NCBI RefSeq assembly: GCF_014192515.1
Contig: NZ_JACHYB010000002.1
Location: forward strand, 930,001-994,000
Direction of reading: 5' to 3'
DNA: 64,000 nt
From: Microbacter margulisiae
Lineage (GTDB): Bacteria; Bacteroidota; Bacteroidia; Bacteroidales; Paludibacteraceae
In this document: piece by piece, positions 27,242 to 36,669 of the stretch
Layout: every line of letters begins with the position of its first letter
How positions within the stretch are numbered: the stretch's first letter is position 1
The notes under the pieces: generated by a model
Database searches by the model: none
Told to the model about the DNA's origin: nothing
What the model saw: the letters and a program-made list of their open reading frames with translations, nothing else
Program-made: the position numbers and the translations under genes

Positions 27242-30200
27242 ATGTCAATTACAGAACTGTCGGTCAAACGGCCATTGCTGATCACCATTGTTTTCCTGGC
27301 GCTGATCCTGTTCGGGGTGATCAGCTACTTCAATCTGAATTACGAATTGTTGCCTAACTTCGATGCAGGAGTTATTTCCGTGAATACGACCTATCCCGGA
27401 GCTTCTGCCGAAGACATCAAGAATGATATTACGAAACCCATCGAAGATGCCGTTTCAACCATTGAAGGAATCGATATCATCACTTCCAAATCGATGGAAA
27501 ACGCTTCTTCAATCATCATACGGCTCAAACCCGGGGTCGACGACGTCATTGCACAGCAGGATGTGGAACGAAGCATCAACCGGATTAAGTCAACATTGCC
27601 CGCAAACGCCAATGATCCCGTGGTAAGCCGTTTCAGTACCGAACAATACCCCGTGCTTAATCTCTCCGTATCGGCGAAAACCTCCGATGCAACCCTCTAC
27701 CAATTGCTTCAGGATAACATCCTGCCGGAACTTTCCAATGTGGACGGCGTCGGACAGGTATCGCTCATCGGGGGCGACCCGAGAGAGATACAAGTCAACC
27801 TCAACAATGATGCATTGAATGCCTACCATCTTTCTGCCGGACAAGTCTACCAGATCTTATCGGCCAATGCCGCTTCACTTCCCGGAGGAAGCATTAAAAC
27901 CAGCCGGCGCCAGCTTTCGATCTCAGTAGATGCCGATCTGACAAAAGCGCAGACCATCCGTAACATGGTGCTCCGTTCCAATCCCGATGGCAGCCGTGTC
28001 CTGCTTAAAGACGTGGCCAGCGTCACCGACGGACAGGCGGAAATCACCACCCTCAACCGGATGAACGGAAAAGAAGGGATTGGTTTGCAGGTATATAAAA
28101 CCAACGACGCCAATTCGGTCAATGTAAGCCGGGGCGTAAAGGAGAAACTGGAAGAAATTAAAAAAGAGTATGCCTCTTATGGATTTGATTACCGGATTGC
28201 GTCCGACCAGTCCATTTATACGCTCGCTTCTGCCCATGCCGTAGTGGATGACCTGATGATGGCTGTCCTGATTGTAGGACTCGTGATGCTTGTCTTCCTC
28301 CATAGCGTGCGAAGCTCCATGTTTGTACTGGTAGCTATCCCTTCGGCCATGATTCCTACCTTTATTCTGATGGAACTCTTCGGTTTTTCACTCAATTTAA
28401 TGACACTTACGGCGCTTTCCCTGGTGGTTGGTATTTTGGTGGATGATAGTATTGTGATTCTTGAAAATATTTTCCGCCATCTTGAGATGGGGAAGAACAG
28501 AGTACAGGCGGCACTGGACGGAAGAAGTGAAATCGGGTTCACGGCAGTTGCCATTACGATGGTCGATCTTGTCGTCTTCCTTCCTATGGCGCTAACCGGC
28601 GGATTGATCGGCAATATTGTACGGGAGTTTGCACTCGTGGTGGTCTTTTCCACCCTGATGAGCCTTTTTGTCTCCTTTACGCTCACCCCCATGCTGGCAT
28701 CCCGTTTTGGCAAACTGTCACACTCAGATATGCCCGGATTCTGGGGTAAGTTAAACGCCGGATTCGAACAGATACTCACCCATGTAAAGGATTTCTATGC
28801 CGGCCTCCTGAAGTGGACATTACATCATAAACGTTATCTTGTTATGCTGGTTGTGCTGCTCATCATTGGTGCCGTCTCCCTCGTTCCAGCCGGTTTCATC
28901 GGAGCTTCTTTTATCGGTAACAGCGACCGCGGCGAGTTAAGCCTGAAACTGGAAACATCCGCCGACATGCCATTATATCAGACCAACCTGATGGTGAAAC
29001 GGGCAGAAGCCATCATCATGCAACACCCCGAAGTGACAAATGAATATACCCTGGTGGGGACGCAAACCGGCGTAATGGGAAATGTGTCAAGCAGTAACCT
29101 TGCTGAGATTGATGTCTCGCTGGTGGATAAGACAAAACGGAATATCAGTACCGATGAGTTCGGCGTCATGTTACGAAACGAACTGGAAAAGATTCCGGGT
29201 CTTCAGGTGACAGTAATCCCGGTCAATATTACCGGATCATCCAATTCACCGATACAAATCGTGGTAAAGGGAGCTAATATCGACTCGGTGTCCATAGCGG
29301 CCAACCTGATTAAAGGCGTCATGCAGCGAACTCCGGGAACCGATTACATCCGGTTCAGCACCAAAACGCCTTCACGCCAGATCCGTATTATTCCCGACCG
29401 GCAACAGATAGCTTCCATGGGATTTACCGTGCAGGATATCGCCACCGCCGTCAATCTGGCTTTCAGCGGCAATGACAAGACGCAACTGAAAGAAAGCAAT
29501 GACGATTACGGCATCAATCTGCAACTTTCGCCTTCCGACCGGCAGGACGCAAGTGATGTGGAACACCTTATGCTGGTAAGCAAGTCGGGAGCCTCCGTGA
29601 TGTTGTCGCAAGTGGCGCGTGTGGAAGAAGTTGTTTCTCCTACCGTACTGGAACGGACAGACCGTCTGCCGTCCATCACTATTACTTCCTCGGCAGTGGG
29701 GCGTCCTTCGGGAACCATCGTACAGGATATCCAAAACAACCTGAAGTCAGTCTCGCTGCCTTCGGATGTCTCCATCGTTTACCAGGGTGATGTCAAGAAC
29801 CAAAAGGATGCTTTCAGAAGTCTCGGCTTTGCCCTTATCATTGCCATCATATTGGTCTATATGATTATGGCTGCCCTGTACGAAAGCCTTGTCTATCCCT
29901 TTGTGGTCATTTTCTCCGTTCCTGTAGCTATCATCGGCGCATTTCTCGCCCTGGCCATGACCATGAACCAACTGACGATCCTCACCATTACCGGAATGAT
30001 CATGTTGCTTGGACTGGTAACCAAAAACGGCATTTTGATTGTCGACTTTGCCAACCATTTGAAAGAAAAAGGCACCCCGGTGGTCGATGCACTGATAGAA
30101 GCAGGCAAAGAACGGTTCCGCCCCATCATTATGACCACGTTTGCCATGATTCTGGGCATGATGCCTCTTGCTTTCTCGCGGAGTCCGGGTTCCGAGATCA

Positions 30201-30337
30201 AAAGCGGTATGGCGTGGGTATTAATCGGAGGACTTACCAGTTCGTTCCTCTTTACTTTATTACTTGTCCCAAGTGTTTATCTCATCGTGGAGGAGATCAA
30301 ACTTCGCTTTATGCGGAAAAGGAAAAATCAGAAGTAA
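27242..30337 (+). CDS. RND-family efflux transporter permease
   Basis: The frame is open from TTG 27218, overlapping the adaptor gene, but ATG 27242 (MSITELSVKRPLLIT) matches the family start. 1031 residues with twelve membrane segments in two halves and two large periplasmic loops, as in AcrB/MdtB-type pumps. TM4 carries the proton-relay region VVGILVDDSIVILENIFRH with the two Asp residues. It exports drugs, bile-acid-like compounds or lipids driven by protons; the substrate cannot be read from sequence. Last gene of the operon. Confidence 0.96.
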   Translation: MSITELSVKRPLLITIVFLALILFGVISYFNLNYELLPNFDAGVISVNTTYPGASAEDIKNDITKPIEDAVSTIEGIDIITSKSMENASSIIIRLKPGVDDVIAQQDVERSINRIKSTLPANANDPVVSRFSTEQYPVLNLSVSAKTSDATLYQLLQDNILPELSNVDGVGQVSLIGGDPREIQVNLNNDALNAYHLSAGQVYQILSANAASLPGGSIKTSRRQLSISVDADLTKAQTIRNMVLRSNPDGSRVLLKDVASVTDGQAEITTLNRMNGKEGIGLQVYKTNDANSVNVSRGVKEKLEEIKKEYASYGFDYRIASDQSIYTLASAHAVVDDLMMAVLIVGLVMLVFLHSVRSSMFVLVAIPSAMIPTFILMELFGFSLNLMTLTALSLVVGILVDDSIVILENIFRHLEMGKNRVQAALDGRSEIGFTAVAITMVDLVVFLPMALTGGLIGNIVREFALVVVFSTLMSLFVSFTLTPMLASRFGKLSHSDMPGFWGKLNAGFEQILTHVKDFYAGLLKWTLHHKRYLVMLVVLLIIGAVSLVPAGFIGASFIGNSDRGELSLKLETSADMPLYQTNLMVKRAEAIIMQHPEVTNEYTLVGTQTGVMGNVSSSNLAEIDVSLVDKTKRNISTDEFGVMLRNELEKIPGLQVTVIPVNITGSSNSPIQIVVKGANIDSVSIAANLIKGVMQRTPGTDYIRFSTKTPSRQIRIIPDRQQIASMGFTVQDIATAVNLAFSGNDKTQLKESNDDYGINLQLSPSDRQDASDVEHLMLVSKSGASVMLSQVARVEEVVSPTVLERTDRLPSITITSSAVGRPSGTIVQDIQNNLKSVSLPSDVSIVYQGDVKNQKDAFRSLGFALIIAIILVYMIMAALYESLVYPFVVIFSVPVAIIGAFLALAMTMNQLTILTITGMIMLLGLVTKNGILIVDFANHLKEKGTPVVDALIEAGKERFRPIIMTTFAMILGMMPLAFSRSPGSEIKSGMAWVLIGGLTSSFLFTLLLVPSVYLIVEEIKLRFMRKRKNQK

Positions 30338-31076
30338 AAGAAGATGCATTCAATGAAGAATGAAGATCAGAAGTTACAGGAAGTTGAGAAGTTAAGGAAG
30401 TTATAACCTTCAATCCTTGTTTAGGTTGCCTCCTGTTTTTGTATTTATATGTTACAGACCTAACAGGTTTTGAAAACCTGTTAGGTCTCTACGCTGAACT
30501 ACTTCCTTCTTGTGTCAAGGCTGCCATGGTTGCCAAAACATGATGTCCTGGTGCTGTCCCCTTTGGTTAAAGGGGACGAGCGGAGCGGAGGGGTTGGAAA
30601 TCAAATAACTGAATAATAGAACCATTTATAGGGGCGTTAGCCCTGTAATCTTCGTAGAAAGGAATCCCAAAGGAAGAAAGGGGCGTTAGCCCTGCGACCT
30701 GTTTTATTCATGTGGACCGGATTCCCAAATTATAAACGGACAGAAGATGTCACCGCTACGCGGCTATTTTGATGCAATTGGCATCATTTCCTATGAAGAT
30801 GCCAGAGCTACGCTCCTTATGATGCTGAAGATTCGACAGATTTTCTCCCCGCCTTTGGAGGTAATGGAGGAGGTCAAGCGCTGCCTGACTGATCGGATTT
30901 GTAAATCCAGCGTGGAGGGTGACAGAAGAAAACAGGTAACAAAACGGTCAACGATATTCAGGCATGGACACCTTTTACACTTTACACCTTAAACTTTCAA
31001 CCATAGTTCTCTTTGGACTGCTGTTTACACTTCACTCTTTTATCCCGCCGTTTCTCCTGCAATCCAATAATCTGTT
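30338..31076. other. Repeat-rich intergenic region without a gene
   Basis: Contains a perfect long palindrome (30456-30488), three REP-like elements (30630-30660, 30679-30701 and, inverted, 30795-30824), a GGGGACGAGCGGAGCGGAGG element at 30572-30600 that recurs at 32462-32491, and a segment at about 30977-31030 that recurs at about 32597-32645. The open frame 30747-30992 runs through these repeats and is not considered a gene. Confidence 0.65.
30456..30488. repeat. 33-bp near-perfect palindrome
   Basis: Arms AGACCTAACAGGTTTT and AAAACCTGTTAGGTCT around a single G. It lies 119 bases after the RND stop. No T-run follows, so it is either a weak terminator or a mobile/extragenic repeat. Confidence 0.8.
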
Positions 31077-31084
31077 TACCTTTG
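31077..31084 (+). promoter_or_regulatory. -7 element for anmK
   Basis: TACCTTTG, exact TAnnTTTG match, 19 bases before ATG 31104. TTTC at 31051-31054 may be the -33 element. Confidence 0.5.
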
Positions 31085-31103
31085 CAGTCATAATCAGGAA
31101 AAC

Positions 31104-32192
31104 ATGCCATCATTGGAAACTTATACCGTCATTGGCCTTATGTCGGGGACATCGTTGGATGGACTTGATATGGCATGTTGTGAATTTTCGGAACCATCCC
31201 CGGGACGTTACACCTATAACATCATTGCTGCCGAAACGGTTCCCTACACAGAGGAATGGAAGCAACGCCTCAGCACGCTCGAGAATGCTTTTGCCTACGA
31301 TTATGTATTCACTAACGCCCAATTGGGAGAATATATCGGGGAAAAGGTACATGCTTTCATTGCAAGGAATGACTTGCATCCCTGCCTGATAGCATCCCAC
31401 GGCCATACCATCTTTCATCAGCCGCAACATGGCTTTTCTTCGCAGATAGGCGACGGCAATGCCATTCTGGTCAAAACAGGTATTCCGGTTATCTATGACT
31501 TCCGTTCGCTGGATGTAGCGCTTGGCGGTCAGGGAGCTCCCCTTGTACCGGTTGGTGACCAGCTTCTCTTTTCCGGTTATGAGGCCTGCCTCAATTTGGG
31601 AGGCATTTCCAATATTTCGTACAACCGCGACGGGAAACGGGTAGCATATGATATCTCTTTGTGTAATATCCCCCTCAATTACCTTGCCCGTCAGTTGGGA
31701 AAAGAGTATGACCACAACGGTGAAGAGGCCCGGGCGGGCGTTGTCAACCCTACCCTGTTCCAGGCTATGAACCGGCAGGACTATTTCAAGGAGCAAGGCC
31801 CGAAATCATTGGGAAAAGAATGGTTTGTAGATATATTCCGTCCTTTGCTCGACGAATACAATCTGCCGGTGCAGGATAAACTCCGCACAACCGTTGAGCA
31901 TATCGCCTTTCAAATCACCCGTGACCTTGCATCATTGCCACAGGGTAAAATTCTAATCACAGGCGGCGGCGCATTCAATGCCTTTTTAATTGAACAGATG
32001 CAACAACTGACCCATCACCGGTTGTTTGTGCCCGATGCATTGCTGGTAAACTATAAAGAAGCCCTGGCCTTTGCATTTCTCGGAATGTTGAGAATGACAA
32101 ACAAGATCAACACCCTTGCTTCGGTAACGGGAGCTTCTGAAGATAGTTGCAGCGGCTCCATCACCGGATTACCCGCCCCAATGCTATCCTGA
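31104..32192 (+). CDS. anmK: Anhydro-N-acetylmuramic acid kinase
   Basis: 362 residues, the usual length. The signature GLMSGTSLDGLD lies at residues 9-20, and ASHGHTIFHQP, LNLGGISNIS and ITGGGAFN complete the sugar-kinase/Hsp70-like ATP site. AnmK phosphorylates and opens 1,6-anhydro-MurNAc to MurNAc-6-phosphate in peptidoglycan recycling. No MurQ etherase gene is adjacent. The gene stands alone between repeat-rich spacers. Confidence 0.95.
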   Translation: MPSLETYTVIGLMSGTSLDGLDMACCEFSEPSPGRYTYNIIAAETVPYTEEWKQRLSTLENAFAYDYVFTNAQLGEYIGEKVHAFIARNDLHPCLIASHGHTIFHQPQHGFSSQIGDGNAILVKTGIPVIYDFRSLDVALGGQGAPLVPVGDQLLFSGYEACLNLGGISNISYNRDGKRVAYDISLCNIPLNYLARQLGKEYDHNGEEARAGVVNPTLFQAMNRQDYFKEQGPKSLGKEWFVDIFRPLLDEYNLPVQDKLRTTVEHIAFQITRDLASLPQGKILITGGGAFNAFLIEQMQQLTHHRLFVPDALLVNYKEALAFAFLGMLRMTNKINTLASVTGASEDSCSGSITGLPAPMLS

Positions 32193-32782
32193 TTCCGGGA
32201 ATATCCATTAGCCGGAAGTTTAAGGACAACGCATTCAATTGACAATGGATAGTTGACAATGAAAATTTGAAGAAATGAAGTTACAGGAAGAGGAGAAGAC
32301 AACAACTGCAAAGTAGTCTAGTAGATAGTAGACAGTAGATAGTAGGAATCTGAAAATATGAAATTTACCCTAAATCCCTGAAGGGACTTTTAAACGCCAA
32401 ATGATTGAAGAAGAAGTTAGGAAAGTTAGAACCCTCAATCACTCAATCCTTCAATCTTTCCGGGGACAAGCGAAGCGCAGGGGTTGGAAATCAGTTGACC
32501 CTGTTAATTCAAAATTTCCATAACAGATTGTCTTGGTTCTTGGCTCTTGACTCTTTTGAATAACAGATTGACCTTAGACTTTAGACCTGCTGTTTACTTT
32601 CAACTTTACCCCTTAAACTTTCAACCGTAGTTCTCTTTAGACCTTAGGTTTTTATTTCATTACTTCAATCCATTGATCAAAAATACCTCAACAGAGCATT
32701 CCTTCAAGAATCCAAAGCAAAAAGAGTTGATGTCTGATTTTTACTATGAGCTTTACATAATTGCGTTACAGCATTTCCTGTT
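32193..32782. other. Repeat-rich spacer without a gene
   Basis: Low-complexity and repeated pieces: AGTAGATAGTAGACAGTAG-type short repeats around 32312-32346, a second copy of the GGGGACAAGCGAAGCGCAGG element (32462-32491), and a second copy of the segment found before anmK (about 32597-32645). No open frame is convincing. Confidence 0.6.
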
Positions 32783-32894
32783 TCAGCAGAAATCGGTGAG
32801 CATGTCGATACAAGAGGGAATCAGGTAGGTCATCATGAAGAAGCAGATTTTCCGATAGGCAGAACAGACCACATGCATGGACGGGGCATTGATC
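32783..32894 (-). pseudogene. Detached 3' end of the LuxR-type gene
   Basis: On the minus strand, immediately outside the first IS256 copy, a frame reads KINAPSMHVVCSAYRKI... and stops at 32783. Its first bases, GATCAATG, are the 8-bp sequence at which the LuxR-type gene is cut at 35212-35219. Joining the two pieces with one copy of the 8 bp keeps the frame and gives a 264-residue protein. It is therefore the missing C-terminus of that gene, separated by IS insertion and inversion. Confidence 0.75.
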
Positions 32895-34344
32895 GGTAGT
32901 GTCCAAAAATTTGTGTAAACGCATTCTTATCTCATTTATTATTATTTTTTCTTTTCGAATCCCCTCTCAAAATTTTTGAGGGGTTTGAAAAGAAAAAACT
33001 TCCGTTTTTATTTTATTCTTAAACTAGTGTCACTAATATTTGCTCTATCAGGATATAAAATCATAAACTGATTGGCAATCAATGGCCAGTTGGAAACTTT
33101 TGCACTCCAAGATATTGAGGCTTGTTGGATCGCCAGATACACTGCTTTTTTCATTGCCTGATCATCAGGAAACATCAATTTATTTTTGGTGTATTTGCGT
33201 ATGCTTCGATTTAGATTTTCAATCACATTAGTGGTATAGATAATCTTTCGTATTTCGGCTGGATAGGTAAAATAGGCTGTCAGATTTTCCCAATTTGCAA
33301 TCCAGGATTTAATGGCATAAGGATATTTCTCTCCCCATTTAGTTTCCAATTCAGCAAAAGCTTCCCCAGCAGCATCTAAGTTTCGGGCCTGATACACTTG
33401 TTGAAGATCATGCATAAAACTCCGTTTTTCCTTTGTCCCAATATAGTTCATCGTGTTTCTTATCTGATGAACAATACATAATTGTGTTACTGTTTCCGGA
33501 AACACAGCCTGAATAGCCTGGGTTAGCCCTTTCAGATTATCTGAACAGGCAATTAAAATATCTTTCACCCCTCGTTTCTTCAAATCATCCAACACGTTCA
33601 TCCAAAATGAAGCCGATTCAGTTTCATTGATCCACATACTAATAACTTCTCTATGTCCATTGGTATTTAAACCGATAATCAGATAAACGCTTTTACTTAT
33701 TATCTTACCTCCTGAACGAACTTTGATACGAATACCATCTAACCAAACAATCAGATAAGTATCATCCAATGGACGGGTTTGCCAGGCTTCTACATCGCTC
33801 ATTACCTGATCTGTGATATTGGATATGGACGAAGAACTGATAGTGACACCATAAATGTCTTTTATCTGAGCTTCTATGTCACGAGTCGACATGCCTCGTG
33901 CATACAAAGAAATCACAACGCTTTCTATCTTGTCTATTACTTTTTGACGCTTGGGCAAAACGATGGGATTAAACTCACCCTGACGATCGCGGGGAACCTC
34001 TATAATTATTTCTCCACTACTGCTCTTTACTAACTTGCGGGTTTTTCCATTACGAGAGTTCCCACTGCCATTTCCTTTGACTGAGTGCTTGTCGTAGCCA
34101 AGATGTTCGCTCAACTCACTTTCTAACATCTTTTCTACTCCCCGCTTAAATAGCTTATCCATAAAACCATTTATGTCTTGCATGGTCTTGAAACCCTTGA
34201 AAAAATCTGTTGGTAACTGGGAGAAAAGTGCCTCATCTTCTGCACTCAATTTTGATAATACTGATTTCTGCTTTTTCATGTCCTTTTTTTTCTGTTATAA
34301 AAATAAGCATTTATTTCTATTTACACAGTTTTTTGGACGGTCTC
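32895..34344 (-). mobile_element. IS256-family insertion sequence, copy 1
   Basis: 1450 bp bounded by imperfect ~25-bp inverted ends that begin GGTAGTGTCC (outer) and GAGACCGTCC (inner); both share GTCCAAAAA and TGTGTAAA. It carries one transposase gene. An identical-looking copy lies inverted at 35220-36669. The flanking 8 bp CATTGATC on the left is not repeated on its right but is found, inverted, beside copy 2, showing that the segment between has been inverted. Confidence 0.9.
33008..34279 (-). CDS. IS256-family (mutator-type) transposase
   Basis: 423 residues. Catalytic DDE residues are D181 (IVWLDGIRIKV), D247 (ILIACSDNLKG) and E354 (NVIENLNRSIRK), with the conserved CIVHQIRN motif between the second Asp and the Glu. 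The protein is identical to that of the second copy, so the duplication is recent. A promoter-like sequence at 34464-34471 in the inverted segment points into this gene. Confidence 0.95.
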   Translation of the reverse strand: MKKQKSVLSKLSAEDEALFSQLPTDFFKGFKTMQDINGFMDKLFKRGVEKMLESELSEHLGYDKHSVKGNGSGNSRNGKTRKLVKSSSGEIIIEVPRDRQGEFNPIVLPKRQKVIDKIESVVISLYARGMSTRDIEAQIKDIYGVTISSSSISNITDQVMSDVEAWQTRPLDDTYLIVWLDGIRIKVRSGGKIISKSVYLIIGLNTNGHREVISMWINETESASFWMNVLDDLKKRGVKDILIACSDNLKGLTQAIQAVFPETVTQLCIVHQIRNTMNYIGTKEKRSFMHDLQQVYQARNLDAAGEAFAELETKWGEKYPYAIKSWIANWENLTAYFTYPAEIRKIIYTTNVIENLNRSIRKYTKNKLMFPDDQAMKKAVYLAIQQASISWSAKVSNWPLIANQFMILYPDRANISDTSLRIK

Positions 34345-34463
34345 AGCCATTTCTTTTTGTGTCTGAATAACTGTTTGTCATCTAAGAATATATAAAATGG
34401 TAATATTTATACGCTGAAATATTATGGTTATTTATGTATAAATACAAGCCCATTGTTTGGTGG

Positions 34464-34471
34464 CAAAGATA
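34464..34471 (-). promoter_or_regulatory. -7 element now facing IS copy 1
   Basis: CAAAGATA on the plus strand reads TATCTTTG on the minus strand. In the present arrangement it points toward the first IS256 transposase; before the inversion it would have pointed toward the fibronectin-III-like gene. Confidence 0.4.
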
Positions 34472-34528
34472 ATTATCCCGTATTTTGAAAAAAATAGCGA
34501 AAAGGGTGATGTTTTTATATTTAATACT

Positions 34529-35269
34529 ATGCATTCATTGATAAAAAAATTTGAACAACTGGTGTCAGAGTACGAATGTGAGGTGACGCCCGAAATGGAA
34601 GCAAAATGGGAAGGGATACGCCATGCATTGGAAGTGTCGGCACGCCATGTAGACCGCCACAGCACAGTATTTGACCTGCATGAGGGGAGCTACCGGATCC
34701 ATCCGTTTATGGAAGAGGGATTGACCTCGACAAAGCAGATTATGAAACGAATTCTGGATAAAACGCACCCCGACGACAGGTTCCATGCTATTGATACCGA
34801 GCTGAAAGGCTACGAATACCTGCAATCCATGCCACCGGGGCAATGCAACAATTTCCGGCTTTCATACCAGAGGCGTTATATCGACCATGAAGGCAACTAT
34901 CAGATATGTCTCCATTCGTCTGTGGTACTGTTGACGGATGTGGCACAAAAGCCATGGCTGATCCTGACCCATACCGAAAAATGGTATAACCCGAAACTGG
35001 AGCGGTTCAACCCGATGCGGCAGTGCCTGCCTTTTCCGCCGCGAGGGATACCTCACCCGTTTTATGCCTTCAAAAAACGGTCATGCTTCACCTCGCGCGA
35101 AAAACAAATAATGAAACTCAAGGAAAAGGGCTACTCCATCAACGGGATTGCCTCGATGCTGGATATTGACATCAACACCGTGAAAACACACCTGAGCAAT
35201 TTGCTGAAAAAGATCAATGGAGACCGTCCAAAAAACTGTGTAAATAGAAATAAATGCTTATTTTTATAA
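34529..35269 (+). pseudogene. LuxR-type regulator with PAS-like sensor part, 3' end replaced by IS sequence
   Basis: The frame is open from TTG 34457, but ATG 34529 (MHSLIKKFEQ) is the better start. Residues about 30-190 resemble a PAS-like sensor (HPDDRFHAID..., FRLSYQRRYIDHEGNY), and the end is a LuxR/GerE helix-turn-helix (FTSREKQIMKLKEKGYSING...NTVKTHLSNLLKKIN). From 35220 the frame enters IS copy 2, so the last 16 residues (GDRPKNCVNRNKCLFL) are IS-derived. The original C-terminus is at 32783-32894 on the minus strand. The recognition helix survives, so partial function is possible. It probably once lay divergent from the fibronectin-III-like gene. Confidence 0.8.
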
Positions 35270-36669
35270 CAGAAAAAAAAGGACATGAAAAAGCAGAAAT
35301 CAGTATTATCAAAATTGAGTGCAGAAGATGAGGCACTTTTCTCCCAGTTACCAACAGATTTTTTCAAGGGTTTCAAGACCATGCAAGACATAAATGGTTT
35401 TATGGATAAGCTATTTAAGCGGGGAGTAGAAAAGATGTTAGAAAGTGAGTTGAGCGAACATCTTGGCTACGACAAGCACTCAGTCAAAGGAAATGGCAGT
35501 GGGAACTCTCGTAATGGAAAAACCCGCAAGTTAGTAAAGAGCAGTAGTGGAGAAATAATTATAGAGGTTCCCCGCGATCGTCAGGGTGAGTTTAATCCCA
35601 TCGTTTTGCCCAAGCGTCAAAAAGTAATAGACAAGATAGAAAGCGTTGTGATTTCTTTGTATGCACGAGGCATGTCGACTCGTGACATAGAAGCTCAGAT
35701 AAAAGACATTTATGGTGTCACTATCAGTTCTTCGTCCATATCCAATATCACAGATCAGGTAATGAGCGATGTAGAAGCCTGGCAAACCCGTCCATTGGAT
35801 GATACTTATCTGATTGTTTGGTTAGATGGTATTCGTATCAAAGTTCGTTCAGGAGGTAAGATAATAAGTAAAAGCGTTTATCTGATTATCGGTTTAAATA
35901 CCAATGGACATAGAGAAGTTATTAGTATGTGGATCAATGAAACTGAATCGGCTTCATTTTGGATGAACGTGTTGGATGATTTGAAGAAACGAGGGGTGAA
36001 AGATATTTTAATTGCCTGTTCAGATAATCTGAAAGGGCTAACCCAGGCTATTCAGGCTGTGTTTCCGGAAACAGTAACACAATTATGTATTGTTCATCAG
36101 ATAAGAAACACGATGAACTATATTGGGACAAAGGAAAAACGGAGTTTTATGCATGATCTTCAACAAGTGTATCAGGCCCGAAACTTAGATGCTGCTGGGG
36201 AAGCTTTTGCTGAATTGGAAACTAAATGGGGAGAGAAATATCCTTATGCCATTAAATCCTGGATTGCAAATTGGGAAAATCTGACAGCCTATTTTACCTA
36301 TCCAGCCGAAATACGAAAGATTATCTATACCACTAATGTGATTGAAAATCTAAATCGAAGCATACGCAAATACACCAAAAATAAATTGATGTTTCCTGAT
36401 GATCAGGCAATGAAAAAAGCAGTGTATCTGGCGATCCAACAAGCCTCAATATCTTGGAGTGCAAAAGTTTCCAACTGGCCATTGATTGCCAATCAGTTTA
36501 TGATTTTATATCCTGATAGAGCAAATATTAGTGACACTAGTTTAAGAATAAAATAAAAACGGAAGTTTTTTCTTTTCAAACCCCTCAAAAATTTTGAGAG
36601 GGGATTCGAAAAGAAAAAATAATAATAAATGAGATAAGAATGCGTTTACACAAATTTTTGGACACTACC
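35220..36669 (+). mobile_element. IS256-family insertion sequence, copy 2
   Basis: 1450 bp, same ends as copy 1 but opposite orientation, inner end GAGACCGTCC at 35220 and outer end GGACACTACC at 36669. No matching target duplication flanks it: the right flank TCACATTC has no partner. Its right end lies inside the fibronectin-III-like gene, so an adjacent deletion is likely. Confidence 0.9.
35285..36556 (+). CDS. IS256-family (mutator-type) transposase
   Basis: 423 residues, identical to the product at 33008-34279, with the same DDE residues (D181, D247, E354). Starts at ATG 35285, 65 bases inside the IS. Intact and presumably active. Confidence 0.95.
   Translation: MKKQKSVLSKLSAEDEALFSQLPTDFFKGFKTMQDINGFMDKLFKRGVEKMLESELSEHLGYDKHSVKGNGSGNSRNGKTRKLVKSSSGEIIIEVPRDRQGEFNPIVLPKRQKVIDKIESVVISLYARGMSTRDIEAQIKDIYGVTISSSSISNITDQVMSDVEAWQTRPLDDTYLIVWLDGIRIKVRSGGKIISKSVYLIIGLNTNGHREVISMWINETESASFWMNVLDDLKKRGVKDILIACSDNLKGLTQAIQAVFPETVTQLCIVHQIRNTMNYIGTKEKRSFMHDLQQVYQARNLDAAGEAFAELETKWGEKYPYAIKSWIANWENLTAYFTYPAEIRKIIYTTNVIENLNRSIRKYTKNKLMFPDDQAMKKAVYLAIQQASISWSAKVSNWPLIANQFMILYPDRANISDTSLRIK

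Noticed and set aside
30747..30992. 81-codon plus-strand frame before anmK
   Set aside because: It passes through an inverted REP element and other intergenic repeats; no domain.
32895..36669. Simple composite transposon carrying the LuxR-type gene
   Set aside because: The outer flanks carry no matching direct duplication, and the inverted 8-bp duplication shows insertion into the regulator followed by inversion rather than joint transposition.
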